DNA of 64,000 bases from Bog-473 sp963791995 (GCA_963791995.1 CAWBUQ010000005.1:142696-206695); one strand, 5' to 3'. Positions 28,286-39,519 are shown, numbered from the stretch's first letter. Numbers and translations: made by a program. The notes: generated from the letters alone by a model not told the origin.

Positions 28286-29630
28286 CGGGCCACCTCGTCA
28301 TAAACGGAGAGGTCGACGACGGGCTCGCGTCCGATCGGCCCGAGCAGGCGAGTCGCCTCTTCGAGCGCCTCTTTGCCCGGTGGACGGTTCGCCTTCTTTT
28401 GGCACGGGCGAGCGGTTGAAGGAGCTGAGCACGGCGGCCTCGAGGGCTCGCGGTGCTCGACGCTGCGCACGAGCGCTCCAGATTCCGCAGGGGCGAGGCG
28501 ATGGGTGACGAGGATCGCCCCCCGAAGGCGCGACACGTCGATGGTCGCAGCGCCCAGGCGGTGCCGGACGAGAGCGTCGTGGCGCAGGCCCGGTCCGGCG
28601 GCACCGAGTAGCGGTTGCCCGAGAAGGCCACCGTCGCGTTGTCGGCGACGATCCGCTCGACCTCGGTTGTGGCCGGAAACGGGCGCTCAGCGACGCGAGC
28701 AGGGGCTTGGTGTCGGCCAGTGCACCGACGGTGGTTCGCGTGCCGTTCGCGTCCCGGCGTGGGCGCTCGTCACCGGTCGTGGCGCAGAAGACGTCGAGGG
28801 AGCGCTGGGCCTCTTCGGGATTGGTGGCCGACATGGTGCGCCACCACCGTCCGGACGCGAAGCGCACGGCAGACTCGACAACGCCTTTGCGGTTGCCCCG
28901 TCGCGGCGGGCACGCCACCACAACGTTGCCCCATAGTGTTTTGCCACCGGAGGCAAAGAACTTTCTTGCACGTCACCTGTCGCCGGGTTGATGACCGTTG
29001 TCATGCGGTCCGTCCGCCACATCCGTGCGGTTCCGCCCAGACGTCGCATGACGCCGTCCATGGCGTCGATGAGATGCGGTTGACCCATCGACTCGGTGAT
29101 CACGCCGCGCATTCGTCCGATGCATAGGACAGCGAACCCAACAACACATATGCCGTTGGGCCCCAAGGCGACTTGCGTCGTTCGAACCAGTCCCACTGGA
29201 TCTCTTCGCCCGGGCGGGTGATCGATAGCGATGACCGTGTCACGTCCCTTGACGCCCGCACACGCCTCGCAATGTGGGCGAAGGCCCGGCCTCTCGGAGT
29301 TGTCGGGCAAAACTCGTGTAGCTGAGCGTCGTAGCCGAGGGTCTTTGACCTCGTCAAACAGAGCCGTTGCCCAGATGTGTTTGTCATCGCCGAAACGTGC
29401 CCTGATGTATTCCAGGAACGGTTCTATCGCATCGGGGGCGAATCGGGCACGGACTCCGCGGACCTGTTCGGCCCGTTCAGGTAGTCACGGACGGTCTTTC
29501 GATCCCGACCCAGGTGGCGGGCGATCGCTGAGATCGTCCATCCTCTGTTCTCGCAGTGCATGTGCTTCCACTTCTTCTCCCCAGTGTGAGCATTGGGCTT
29601 CTCTCCCTTCGTGCTGGCTGGTTTGGTCAA
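28282..29630 (-). pseudogene. IS21-family transposase (IstA), multiply frame-broken
   Basis: Pieces of IstA run in order along the minus strand. The helix-turn-helix start has WTISAIARHLGRDRKTVRDY. Next come KTLGYDAQLHEFCP, GEEIQWDWFE (catalytic Asp region), INPATGDVQESSLPPVAKHY, a GNRKGVVE segment with the catalytic Glu, and VAFSGNRYSVPP near the end. At least four frame changes in both directions separate them, unlike the uniform +1 pattern elsewhere, so this is real decay. Confidence 0.75.
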
Positions 29631-29639
29631 TTGCCAGCA

Positions 29640-30099
29640 TCGAAGGGGAGCTCGTCCCGATTGATGGACCTACGGTTCGCACCACCGCCCGAGGGGTGGG
29701 GAATTTCAGTGGTCAAGGCTGGGGAGATTCAAAAATCGCGGGCAGTGTCTGATGGATTGAGAGCGTCGGGCTTTAGCCACGGTCGCCAATGGTCCCGATG
29801 CCCCAGCCAGGCGAGGTCGGCCCAGACTTCATCGCCGAGCCGGTGCTGGCAGATGGTCTCGGGACTTTGTCTTCTCTCGTCCTCACCCACGTTCGGGCTG
29901 ACGGTCAACGGCAAGCACGGGTCACGTCGGTCACGATGCATGCGCCGCCTCCGAACATGGTGGGAGCAGTGGTGGCAGTCCCGGCTCTTGGTGATCGCGG
30001 TACGAACTCTGGGAGAAACTCGCCCAAGTGATCCTCAGCGAGCGGCTCTCAGCTTCGAGGGGTGTAGTTCGGTTATGGTAAATGAACTCCACGTAGTCC
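29640..30099. other. gene-free stretch containing the IS21 end
   Basis: Apart from the IS21-type terminal repeats at 29697-29732 I see no supported gene or structure here. Confidence 0.5.
29697..29732. repeat. IS21-type terminal repeats upstream of istA
   Basis: TGGGGAATTTCAG (29697-29709) and TGGGGAGATTCAA (29720-29732), spaced 23 as at 24588. This marks the outer end of the IS21 remnant. Confidence 0.6.
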
Positions 30100-31504
30100 T
30101 CACAGAATTCGCTCTTGTGACGGCAACTTCCAGTTCACGAGTGGTCGAGCTTCATCCGTCAGGGATTCGCTCGTGGCTCGAGCGTCCAGAAGGCGTGAAC
30201 CGGTCACATCAGTCACCTGGACGATCAGGAAAAGCGCCAAGACAACGAGGGCCAGCCAGCAAGGCGGATTCCCCCAAGTGCCATTGGCCTCGGTAAGCCG
30301 GCGCGGCGAAATGTGTGCGCAGGCGTACATGACGACCCCCGTGAGAAGGATGATTGGCCCATGACGTAGCGGGTTGGTGTAGATGGCACTGGAAGGCCCG
30401 CCCGCGCTGCGACCCAAAGTGATGGTCACGTCAAAGAGTAGGGAGAATCCGATCAGCAGAAGCGGGAGCGGAAATCGCTCCCTCGAAGCTCGATAGTGCC
30501 ACGATTGAACCAAAATGAATACTGCCGTTGCGAACAGGGCGACACCCACCACCACTTCGAAGCGCAGCGACGCTGTGTAAGATGACTGGTAGACGGTGGC
30601 AAAGTTGACCTTGCCGGAGGGGTTGACGTTGCCGATGAGGGCGAAGAAGAATCCGACTGCGGTCAGTGGATGGTGCAGCGCAACCCTGGGAGAGCAGGCC
30701 GCAGATGAAGGCATCCGTTGTCACGGAAGTTGTATCCGGGAAAATAAAGGACAACAGTGACAATTGCTGCGCCGAACCACATGGCAGTCTTCGCGGTTCG
30801 GCGCACCCAAGATGGGTTCCAGAGGATGCAGGTCGCACCCCGGGGCCAGCATAGAACCCTGGAGGGTCGACAACGAAGCGGCGACACGCCCAATGACCGC
30901 GACTGCCAACCACATCGCACGAGGCTGTGTGGCACCTGGAGGGCGAACAGCATCGCCACGAAGAAGAACACCGTCAGAAACCACCCGACCTGGAACGACC
31001 CAAGCGAGTTCTCGACGTCAGCCAGACTGAACCAGGTCACCCCGATGGCCAGAACGGGAATCGGCGTGAGACGTTTCCCGAGGTACTGGCGAAGGAGTGC
31101 CAACAAGAGGCATACGACGCGATGAGCAACACGGCGCTGAAGAAGATGACCGAGCGCAGGTCGAACCGGTCGATGCGTCCAAAGAGGACATCAACGACGT
31201 TCTGTGAAGAGAAGCCGTGACTCGTTGTACTGCGCGCCACAGCTGGCTCAGCGAGAGGTGGTCGCTGAGCGCGCTGTGGATCAAAGGCACGACCGACCAA
31301 TCGTCACCATAAAACGAGTTGGTCGCGTATCGATCGATGAAGATCAAATAGAGGATCGGAGCCCGCTGGCCGCAGCGATGGTGAGGGACGTGTTGATGAC
31401 GGGTCGGCCATGAAATAGAGCTCGCCGCGGCGCAGCCACGGGAACGCCCAGATGAGCGACCAGTCGGGATCCTGCTTTCTCGCCGAGCTAACCGCAGGCT
31501 CCAT
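30100..31504 (-). pseudogene. large multi-pass membrane protein, broken in several places
   Basis: Joined pieces give about 465 residues of a polytopic membrane protein: a start near MEPAVSS, then NSFYGDDWSVVPLIHSALSD, SVIFFSAVLLIASYA, WFLTVFFFVAMLFALQVP, TAMWFGAAIVTVVLYF and ILLTGVVMYACAHIS. The DDW motif after the first helix resembles GT-C-like or conserved hypothetical surface-polysaccharide proteins, but I cannot name the family. The breaks go in different directions, so it is probably a true pseudogene of the island. Confidence 0.5.
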
Positions 31505-31711
31505 CACGCCTGACCCTTGTCCCACGCTGATCACGCTCCCCCTTCACACTCGGCGGGCGGTCCCTTGCGGTAGCGCTCTCGAATGCCTCGCCACCGCGAA
31601 GCGGACCTGGTGATCCTGGGCGGCCATCTCGTCGTCGCCAAAGACTCCTGCGAGCGAGGTCATCATGGACTCGCCGAAATCGAGGTGGGGGGGGTCCTCG
31701 GGGCGCTCGTG

Positions 31712-32432
31712 CTACGTACCGATCGTCTGGCTGAACGAGTTGTTGTTGTAGTTGCTCTCGGCAATCGTGTGGTTCGGATTCACGACGCCTGAGAAATGCA
31801 GGATTTGCCCCGGCGTCACGGCCGTCATCCACCTCGGTCGAAAGGACCAAGGTCGTCGTGCTGCCCGGCGGGAAAGTCCCCAGTGCATTCCGCGGAGGCT
31901 GTGGTGTCGTATTGACCAGGAACTGTCGGGTCGGGGTTGGCAGCAGAAGCAGTGGCAACGTTCTGCGAAGTGAGGGTGGGAACACAATCGGCATTGGCGC
32001 TCGAGACGAAGAGGAGGGGAGACGACGAGAGCGGTGGCAAGTTCTGCTCTGGACCAGGACGGTCCCATTCTTGACCGGGCCAGTACCAATGTTTTCCACG
32101 GTAAGCGTGCATGACGCAGGCCCTGAACTGGAGCACGAAGGGATCACAACAAGGTCCGGCAGTAGCCCGACGAGGGTGCCGCCGAGAGCGGCGTAGACCA
32201 CGCAGTCAACGGCGTTCTTGAAGGGCTTGCCCGACGGCGTCGAGTAGTTGACGTACCCGCCGTTTAGGCATTTCTCGACCGCGGCAATGCGAGCGGCGAT
32301 CACGCTGCTCGGCGATGTGCTCGCTCCTGCCACCTGCGGGGCGACGAACGACAACGTTGCGGCAGCGAGTCCAATAACGAGGCCGGCCGCAGCCAGATGA
32401 CGGCCGGCCTTCTGCCGACTGAGGCAGTGCAT
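31712..32432 (-). CDS. secreted protein with CARDB-like domain, frame broken
   Basis: ATG 32432 follows GGGGAGAAAGC. The signal peptide is HLAAAGLVIGLAAATLSFVA with an AGAS cleavage region. LPDLVVIPSC...CTLTVENIGTGPVKNGTVLV is the opening of a CARDB/cell-adhesion-type beta sandwich. The end, GVVNPNHTIAESNYNNNSFS, is the normal close of that fold (NxxxExxxxNN). The middle is split by at least two frame changes. About 240 residues, extracellular; role unknown. Confidence 0.5.
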
Positions 32433-32439
32433 GCTTTCT

Positions 32440-33275
32440 CCCCTACTAGTAGCCCCTCTGAGCAGAACCGTATCCCAGTCGGAAGCGGCGTGCATCGCCC
32501 GTTGGACAACCGGAGCGATCTGCCCAAAACAGCAGCTCAGCGATCGCCGCCGTACACGCTGGGGGGCTGACGGGAACCAGAGAGTTCGGCCCGTGCGTAA
32601 TGTGCCCATCCACAACAGGGGGTCTGGCTGGCGATCGTCCCGTTCACGTTCCACCTTGACCGCAGCCAGAAAGTCGGTGGCCTCCTCGGGCACGCACGAC
32701 GGGCGCAACCTCATGCCCCTGACACGGACACGACACGAAGCGGTGTGGTGATCCCGGCGGCGCATGTGCTCGCCCTCCTGTCTCGGATTCAGGCCCCGAG
32801 CCTTGGCTCGTTCCACCCAGAGGGCGCGGTGTTGGTCGGCGTGCACGACGCACCAGAGGTGCTCGTGGCCGGGGCGACCGGAGGCCACAAACAGGACAGG
32901 TCGATCATCGGCCCGGACCTTCTCGGCCCAATCGTGGCCAGCGGCAACCTGGCGCTCGTCATCCAGGTCGAAAGCGAACACATCCGAGGCGAGTGCGATG
33001 GTGAACGTCTGGCCCGAGAAGGATGCCGCGTCTACGGAGGCGTGCCGACCGCGCCGGGTGTTGTCGTGATTCAGGTAGTAGGCCCAGGAGTTAGGACCGG
33101 CCAGTTCCTGGCGAGCGCCACGGTCAATCCATCCGCGCCAACGTTCCGCTTTGCGACGCTGTAGTTTGGTGGCGGACGCCGAATGCGGCGACAACGGCGA
33201 GAGCGACACTTCGTGGGTGGCAAGCCTGCTCTCGGTGTTCCGCTCCATGCGATCTTTAGTCGGGGCGGCGACCAT
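32440..33275 (-). pseudogene. primase/replication-protein-like gene of the element, 3' end lost
   Basis: ATG 33275 overlaps the excisionase stop (TGATG). The first 200 residues are coherent: NSWAYYLNHDNTRRGRHASV, FAFDLDDERQVAAGHDW and VLFVASGRPGHEHLWCVV. This resembles the AEP-type primase/replication domain of actinobacterial plasmids and integrative elements (FDLD, then SGxGxHLW). The frame never reaches a stop before the next gene's start, so the 3' end is shifted or deleted. With the excisionase it would form the replication/excision module. Confidence 0.5.
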
Positions 33276-33559
33276 CAGATATTGAGTATGGGGGGAGCGG
33301 CAACCGGCTGAACCGGGCGGCGTCGAGTCGCGGCGCGGCTGGGCGGCGGCATCGCCGTCACGGGGCCCACGACGTCGTCCGCGCCGTAAAGCCAACGGTC
33401 GAAGGCGGCGCGGGTGATACGGAGATACCGTCCGATGCGGCGGGCCGGGAGCCGCCCTGCGGCGATCTCACGGCGGATGGTGGGGTCGGACACTTGGGCC
33501 AACTCCGACGCTTGGGACACCGTCAGGACGACGGTGGTGTTGAGCCTCGCCACACTCAC
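33275..33559 (-). CDS. excisionase-type helix-turn-helix protein
   Basis: About 94 residues. VSQASELAQVSDPTIRREI then GRLPARRIGRYLRITRAAFD is the winged-helix MerR-like fold of excisionase-family (HTH_17) proteins, which bend DNA during excision of integrative elements. GTG 33559 lies 12 nt after AAAGGAG. The C-terminal 30 residues are Arg/Pro-rich. It overlaps the primase-like gene and sits close to the right end of the island. Confidence 0.75.
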   Translation of the reverse strand: MSVARLNTTVVLTVSQASELAQVSDPTIRREIAAGRLPARRIGRYLRITRAAFDRWLYGADDVVGPVTAMPPPSRAATRRRPVQPVAAPPILNI

Positions 33560-33725
33560 GAAAACACACGACTCCTTTCTGCGCGGCTCACGGCCGCGCT
33601 GCGCATTCGGGGCTTGATTCACCTCGTGATATGTTAAACGAGTCTGATCGTTGTACTCCCAAACGAAGCACGCGATGGTCCAAATCGGAGAAACCGCTGA
33701 GGCGTCGAAAATGTCGGCCTTTTCG

Positions 33726-33751
33726 TGGCCCAAACTTGGCCCAAGTTCGCG
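33726..33751. repeat. paired TGGCCCAA arm-type repeats, right end
   Basis: TGGCCCAA at 33726-33733 and 33737-33744 (period 11), then after two bases TCGCG. Mirrors the left set at 17182 in order, spacing and orientation. Confidence 0.6.
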
Positions 33752-33844
33752 AACAAATCGCGCACGGATTCGGAAAGGGAAATCAAAACAGCCAGGTCGG
33801 CGCAGTCCAGCACACACCAGCGCACGCTAGTAAGGGGTACGTCG

Positions 33845-33865
33845 CCTTCCTGACGATAGTGTCAC
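33845..33865. repeat. right attachment-site-like direct repeat of the island
   Basis: Matches 17118-17138 at 20 of 21 positions. With its partner it encloses about 16.7 kb. The excisionase-like gene lies just inside. Confidence 0.7.
33851..33864. promoter_or_regulatory. operator-like palindrome TGACGATAGTGTCA (amidohydrolase promoter)
   Basis: TGAC-N6-GTCA site ending 7 bp before the GTG of the amidohydrolase at 33872. Identical to the site at 17124. Confidence 0.7.
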
Positions 33866-33871
33866 CTTCCC

Positions 33872-35146
33872 GTGGGAGCCGTCGAAAGCGAGCAGGCACA
33901 GGGACGGGTGCGGGCGCACCGGGCGACGCTGCTGCCCGACCCCGAGCCGCGGGCGGTGCGGGTGCCCGTGATCTCGGTCGACGACCACCTCATCGAGCCT
34001 CCCGACCTGTTCGAGGGCCGGCTCCCGTCCTCGCTGCAGGCCGGCGCGCCACAGGTCGTCGAGGAGACGGACGGCTCCCAGGCCTGGATCTTCGAGGGAA
34101 ACCGCTACCCCAACGTCGGGCTCAACGCGGTGGTCGGGCCGGCCCCGCGAGGAGTGGAGCATGGACCCGGCGCGCTTCGACGAGATGCGCCCGGGCTGCT
34201 TCGACATCGCCGCCCGTATTGAGGACATGGACCGCGCCGGGCTGTGGGCGTCATTGTGCTTCCCCTCCCTCGTCTCGGGCTTCTGCGGCGCGGTCTACTC
34301 GCGGGCGCAGGACAAGGATCTCGGTCTGGCCTGCCTGCGCGCCTTCAACGACTGGCACATCGACAGCTGGGCCGCCTATCGCCCCGAGCGCATCATCGCG
34401 CTGCAGCTGCCCTGGCTGGCCGACGTGGAGGTGGCCGCGGCCGAGGTGCGGGCCAACGCAGCGCGCGGCTTCAAGGCGGTCAGCTTCCCCGAGTTCCCCG
34501 CGCAGCTCAAGCTGCCCTCCATCTTCAGCGGACAGTGGGATCCCTTCTTCGCCGCCTGCGAGGAAACCGACACCGTCGTCTGCCTCCACACCGGCTCGTC
34601 GGCCTGGGCCCCGCTCCCCTCTCCGGACCCGCCCTTCGAGATCCTTCCGACCTTCTTCCCCGTCAACGCGCTGCTCGCCGCGGGCGAATGGCTGTGGTCC
34701 GGCGTGCCCCTGCGCTTCCCACGCCTCGATATCGCGCTCTCCGAGGGCGGCATCGGCTGGGTGACCATGCTGATGGACCGCGCCGACTACGTGATCGCCC
34801 ACTCGGCCTCGGGAAGCGAGAGCAAGGCCTGGCCGAGCGACCTGTTGCCGAGCGAGGTGCTGCGGCGCAACTTCTGGTTCTGCTCCATCGACGATCCCTC
34901 GGCGGTCTCGCAGCGCCACGTGATCGGCATCGACCACATCATGGTTGAGAGCGACTACCCCCACGCCGACTCGTCGTGGCCCGACACCCAGCGCGTCCTG
35001 CTCGAGAACTGGGGGGCCCTCCCCGAAGACGAACTCCGCGCCGTGGCCGGCGGCAACGCGGCCCGCCTGTTCCGCCACGCTGCTGCCCGAGCGTGGCGGC
35101 TGGCGCGTGCCGATCGCGGCCGGGTCGGGGCGGCCCCGGAGCATGA
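33872..35146 (+). CDS. amidohydrolase family 2 (TIM-barrel) protein, frame broken
   Basis: About 420 residues. ISVDDHLIEPPDLFEGRLP near residue 30 carries the first metal-ligand region (DxH). After a +1 step near 34150 come LPWLADVEVAAAEVRANAAR, TVVCLHTGSS (metal His) and IMVESDYPHADSSWP (catalytic Asp/His). These signatures match the amidohydrolase_2 family that includes ACMSD-like decarboxylases and 2-pyrone hydrolases. The end near 35146 is uncertain because the frame is again disturbed around 35080. ATGA-type overlap with the next amidohydrolase. Confidence 0.8.
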
Positions 35147-36626
35147 GCCACCCCCTCCCGCCGCGGGCCGGGCCGGTGGTCGACGCCGACGGCCATGTGG
35201 TCGAGCCGCTGGCGGCCTTCGAAGAGCTGCCCGAGGCCCACCGGCCGGTCGATCACGGCGACGCCCACGGCTACGAGCACGTCACGGTGGGCGGCACCGA
35301 GATCCTGGCCGTCCCGCTCGGCTCGCTGGCCCGACCCGGCTCGACCTTCGACGACCCGGCGACCTTCCGCCCGCTTCGCCGACGCGCAGCCCGGTGGTTC
35401 CGACCCGGCGCGCCCGCCTGGTCGACATGGACGCCGAGGGGATCGACCAGTCGGTCCTCTACCCGACCATCGGGCTGTACTTCGCCATCGTCGAGGACCC
35501 CGAGGCGGCCGTCGGGCTGGCCGTCGCCTACAACGACTGGCTGGCCGGCTACTGCGCGGCGGATCCCGCCCGCCTCTTCGGCGCGGCGCATGCTGCCGCT
35601 GCAGGACCCGGCCGCCGCCGTGCACGAGTTGCGGCGGGCCGTGACCCAGCTCGGGTTCGTCGCCGGCTTCGTCCGGCCGAACCCCTGTCTCGGGCGCTCG
35701 CTGTCGGACCGGGCCTACGACCCGCTGTGGGACGCCGCCGAGGAGCTCGACGTGCCGATCGGCATCCACGAGGGCAGCTCGGTGACCGTGCCGACGCTCG
35801 GCTCGGACCGGCCGTTCAACCCGCTGATCCTCCACGCGGTGTCGCACTCCTTCGAGCAGATGCTCGCCTGCGCGCAGCTCGTCGCCTTCGGCGTGCTCGA
35901 GCGCCACCCCGCGCTCCGCGTCGCTCTTCTTGGAATCCTCGGGCGGATGGGCGCCCTTCTGGCTCGAACGCCTCGACGAGCAGGCCGAGTCATTCGGAGG
36001 CTTCTGCCCCGGCCTCTCCTTGCGGCCCTCGGAGTACTTCGCCCGCCAGTGCGCCATCAGCTTCGAGGTCGACGAACGCACGCTGCCCGCGTTGGTGCCC
36101 TTCGTCGGCGCGGAGCGCATCGTGTGGGGCAGTGACTACCCGCACCACGACGCCACCTTCCCCGGGGCGGTCGACGCGCTTGCGGGCCACCATCGCGCCG
36201 TGCCCGACGGCGGTGCAGGCCAAGGTGCTGGGGTTGAACGCGCGGCGCTTCTACCGCCTCCCGTCGCGCCGGCCCGCACCCGCAGGAATCGTCGACGACT
36301 ATTTCGCCGCCGTCACCGCCCGCGACATCGACTTGTTGCGCGGGATCTTCGCACCCGACGCCGCCTTCGACGTCGACGGCGACCGCCGCCGCGGGCACGA
36401 CGACATCCTGGCCTACTACACCGAGAAGACCTTCTCTCACGACGACTTTCGCCCGACGCCAGGCCCGACGCAGGTGGACGGGTCCACCGTCACCGTCGAC
36501 CTCGACGTGCACATCGGCGGCGCCGACTCCCGCGTGCGCGACGTCTTCGAGACCGACGGTGAGCACATCACGTCGCTCGTCGTACGGGGCTTCGCCGACG
36601 CCCTGCGCGCCGGCGGGTCGAGCTGA
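35143..36626 (+). CDS. amidohydrolase family 2 protein fused to a SnoaL/NTF2-like domain, several frame breaks
   Basis: ATG 35143. The barrel begins VVDADGHVVEPL (metal DxH) and passes MDAEGIDQSVLYPTIGLYFA, DVPIGIHEGSS and ERIVWGSDYPHHDATFPGAV. The barrel end KVLGLNARRFYRLPSRRPAP then runs in frame, without a stop, into IVDDYFAAVTARDIDLLRGI and an NTF2-like cone fold ending at 36626. Five frame steps, all +1, interrupt the barrel. Total about 490 residues. The extra domain is unusual for this family and may contribute to the active site or to assembly. Substrate unknown. Confidence 0.7.
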
Positions 36627-36674
36627 ACGGCCGGAGCCAGCCCGGCTGGTTCAGGGTTCAGGGTTGGTCAGGGT

Positions 36675-38407
36675 TCAGGACGGGGGTGACGGCTGCAGTT
36701 GCGGCTGGGGTTGGGGGCCGCGCAGGAGGCGGCCCGGCCGCTCCCCCGTCGCCTCGCCGTGTTCGCGCACGACGGTGCCCGTCTTGACCGTGGCCACGTA
36801 GCCGCGGGCCCGCTGCACCAACCGCTTGCCCGATGCCGGCAGGTCGTAGACCATCTCGGGCGCCTCGAGAGCCAGCGCGTCGTGGTCGATCACGTTGACG
36901 TCGGCCAGGTGGCCGGGCGCCAGCAGGCCGCGGTCGCGGAACCCGTAGAGCTCGGCGGTGCGCCGGGTCTGGAGGTGCACCACGGTCTCGACCGCCAAGC
37001 CCTCGCCCCGGCTGCGGTCGCGCGCCCAGTGGGTCAGCATGAACGTGGGCAGGCTGGCGTCGCAGAGCACACCGCAGTGGGCGCCACCGTCGCCGAGTCC
37101 GAGCACGGTGGCGGGATGGACGAGCATCTCGCGCACCGCATCGAGGTTGGTGTGCGAGTAGTCGAGCAGCGGGAGATAGAGGAGCTCGCGCCCGTCCCGC
37201 TGCAACATGAGGTCGTAGAGCACCTCGTCGGTGCTCCGTCCCTGCGCCGCGGCCAACGCGGTGACAGCAACGCTCGGGCGGCGGCTCGTAGTCGGGCGGG
37301 TCGCCGAGCGGGAACAGCTTGTGCAGGTTGGCCCGCAACAGCTGCACGAAGCCGGCGGCCTCGGGCTCCTCGCCGAGGATGGCCGCGCGCACCTCGGGGG
37401 TGCGCAAGCGCGTAACCCGCTCGTCGAGCGGGAGGTCGGCGATCGCCTGGTAGGCCCGGTGGTGCGCAAAGGGGTGCGTGACCGACTGGAAGCCGACCAT
37501 GAGCGACGTGGGCTTCCCCGCCACCTGGGGCACCAGCCACGCACCGCGCCGGTTGGCCGCCACGCCCCGGTCGATCCATTCGCGCCACAGCTCGGGATTG
37601 AAGTCGGCCTGGAGCACCTGATAGGTCACCGGCACGCCGGCGCGCAGCGAGATCTCCGACATCCAGGCGAACTCGTGGTCGAGGTCCCACATGTCGCTGG
37701 CCACCGAGAAGACGCGGTGCCCGGCCTTGCCCAGCGCCTCGCCGATGGCGATGAGCTCGTCGGCAGCCGCGTTGGTGCCGGCCGCCAGCTCGCCGTCCTT
37801 GGCCCGGTGCAGGATGGTCCGGGTCGACGACGCACCGATGGCGCCGGCGTGCACGGCCTCGCGCACGATGGCCGCCATTTCGGCGATCTCCTCGGCGCGT
37901 CGCCGTGTCGTTGGCGCGGCCCTCGCCGAGCACGTAGGCGCGGAGCGCACCGTGCGGCACGAGACTGGCCACGTCGAGCACCCGGGGCGTGCGCTCCACT
38001 TCGTCGAGGTACTCGCCGAAGGTCTCCCAGTTCCAGTTCATGCCCTCGGCCAGCGCGCTGCCCGGGATGTCCTCCACGCCCTCCATGAGCTGGATGAGCC
38101 AGGCCCGGTCCGACTGGCGCGCCGGTGCGAAGCCGACGCCGCAGTTGCCCATCACGACGGTGGTCACCCCGTGCCAGCCCGACGGCGACACCTCGGGGTC
38201 CCAGGTGGCCTGCCCGTCGTAGTGCGTGTGGATGTCGACCCAGCCCGGCGTCACCAAGAGGCCGTCGGCGTCGACTTCGCGGCGCCCCTTTTCCTCGACC
38301 TCGCCGACGGCGGTGATGATGCTGCCGTCGATGGCGACGTCGCCGGTCGTGGTCGGGCGACCCGAGCCGTCGGCAATGGTGCCGCCCCGGATGATCAGGT
38401 CGTGCAT
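36675..38407 (-). CDS. D-aminoacylase-like amidohydrolase, two frame breaks
   Basis: About 577 residues after joining; homologous in layout to the protein at 13.8-15.6 kb. LIIRGGTIADGSGRP opens the protein, VDIHTHYDGQATWDPEVSPS carries the metal site near residue 65, and MGNCGVGFAP follows. Towards the end are VLGLGDGGAHCGV (catalytic Asp) and GFRDRGLLAPGHLADVNVID. Steps of +1 occur near 37900 and 37275. The last residues are a Pro-Gln-rich tail. Located directly downstream of the LLM oxidoreductase on the same strand, probably one transcript. Confidence 0.82.
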
Positions 38408-38475
38408 GGTGTGGCTCCTCTCCGGCGGACCAGGTCCGCCCGCCTCCGCCGGGCCTGGCGCGTCCCGGTCGGCGG

Positions 38476-39519
38476 CTAGACCCAGCTTCGCAGCTTTTCG
38501 ATCATGGCGACCGGATCGGACCCGAGCGGCGTCACGCTGAGGTGGGTCACGCCCGCCTCGGCCAGGGCCGCCGCCCGCTCCTTGATGTAGGACTCGGGGC
38601 CGCAGAGCGAGGTCGCCTCGAGCAACTCGGCCGGCACCGAGCGCGGCCGCTTCCTTCTTCTTGCCCGACAGGTAGAGGTCCTGGATCTCGGCCGCCTCCT
38701 TCTCGTAGCCGTAGCGGCAGGCCAGCGCGTTGTAGAAGTTCTGGCCCTTGGCGCCCATGCCGCCGATGTAGAGGGCGAGCATCGGGCGGCTCAGCTCGCG
38801 CAGCGGCGCCACCTCGGACTCCTCGCCGATGGCGAAGCAGGCCGCCGGCGGCGATCTGCAGCGGCGCCGAGCGACGGGTCGCGCTTGGCGGCGCCCTGCG
38901 GCCAGCGACGGCCCGAAGACCTCCTTGACCTTGTCGGGCACGAAGAAGATCGGCAGCCAGCCGTCGGCCACCTCGGCGGTCATGGCGACGTTCTTCTCGC
39001 CGAGCGCGGCGACCCAGATCGGGATGCGCGGGCGCACGGGGTGGTTGATGATCTTGAGCGGCTTGCCCAGCCCGGTCCCCTGCCCTGGCGGCAGCGGGAT
39101 GTGGTACGAGCGTGCCGTCGTGGGTGAGCGGCGCCTCGCGGGCCCACACGTCGCGGCAGATCTCGATGATCTCGCGGGTGCGGCCGAGCGGGCGGTCGTA
39201 GGGCACGCCGTGGAAGCCCTCGATCACCTGGGGACCCGACGCGCCCAGCCCGAGGATGGCGCGGCCCACCCGAGAGCGCGTCGATGCCGGCGGCCGTCAT
39301 GGCGATCAGCGTCGGAGTGCGGCTGTAGATGGGCAGGATGGCCGAGCCGATCTCGACGCGCTCGGTCTTGGCGGCCAGGTAGCCCATGAAGCTCGGCGCG
39401 TCGAAGCTGTAGGCCTCGGCGACCCACACCACGTCGAGGCCGACCTTCTCGAGCTCGGCGACCTGGCGGGCGGACTCCTCGTGGCCTCCGGCGTAGTTCA
39501 GCGTCATGGAGATCTTCAC
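38476..39519 (-). CDS. LLM class flavin-dependent oxidoreductase, several frame breaks
   Basis: About 345 residues. It starts at GTG 39519 behind AAGGGAACG: VKISMTLNYAGGHEESARQV, then LDVVWVAEAYSFDAPSFMGY and GSAILPIYSRTPTLIAMTAA, the luciferase-like (F420- or FMN-dependent) N-terminal signature. ILGLGASGPQVIEGFHG and IPIWVAALGEKNVAMTAEVA follow in other frames, and the protein ends PVAMIEKLRSWV at 38476. At least four steps separate the pieces. Likely reduces or oxygenates a pathway intermediate, with F420 the usual cofactor in actinobacteria. Divergent from the HAD gene. Confidence 0.78.

Noticed and set aside
29789..30296. Open frames on the plus strand between the IS21 end and the membrane gene
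   Set aside because: No family resemblance, no Shine-Dalgarno and atypical composition; probably chance.
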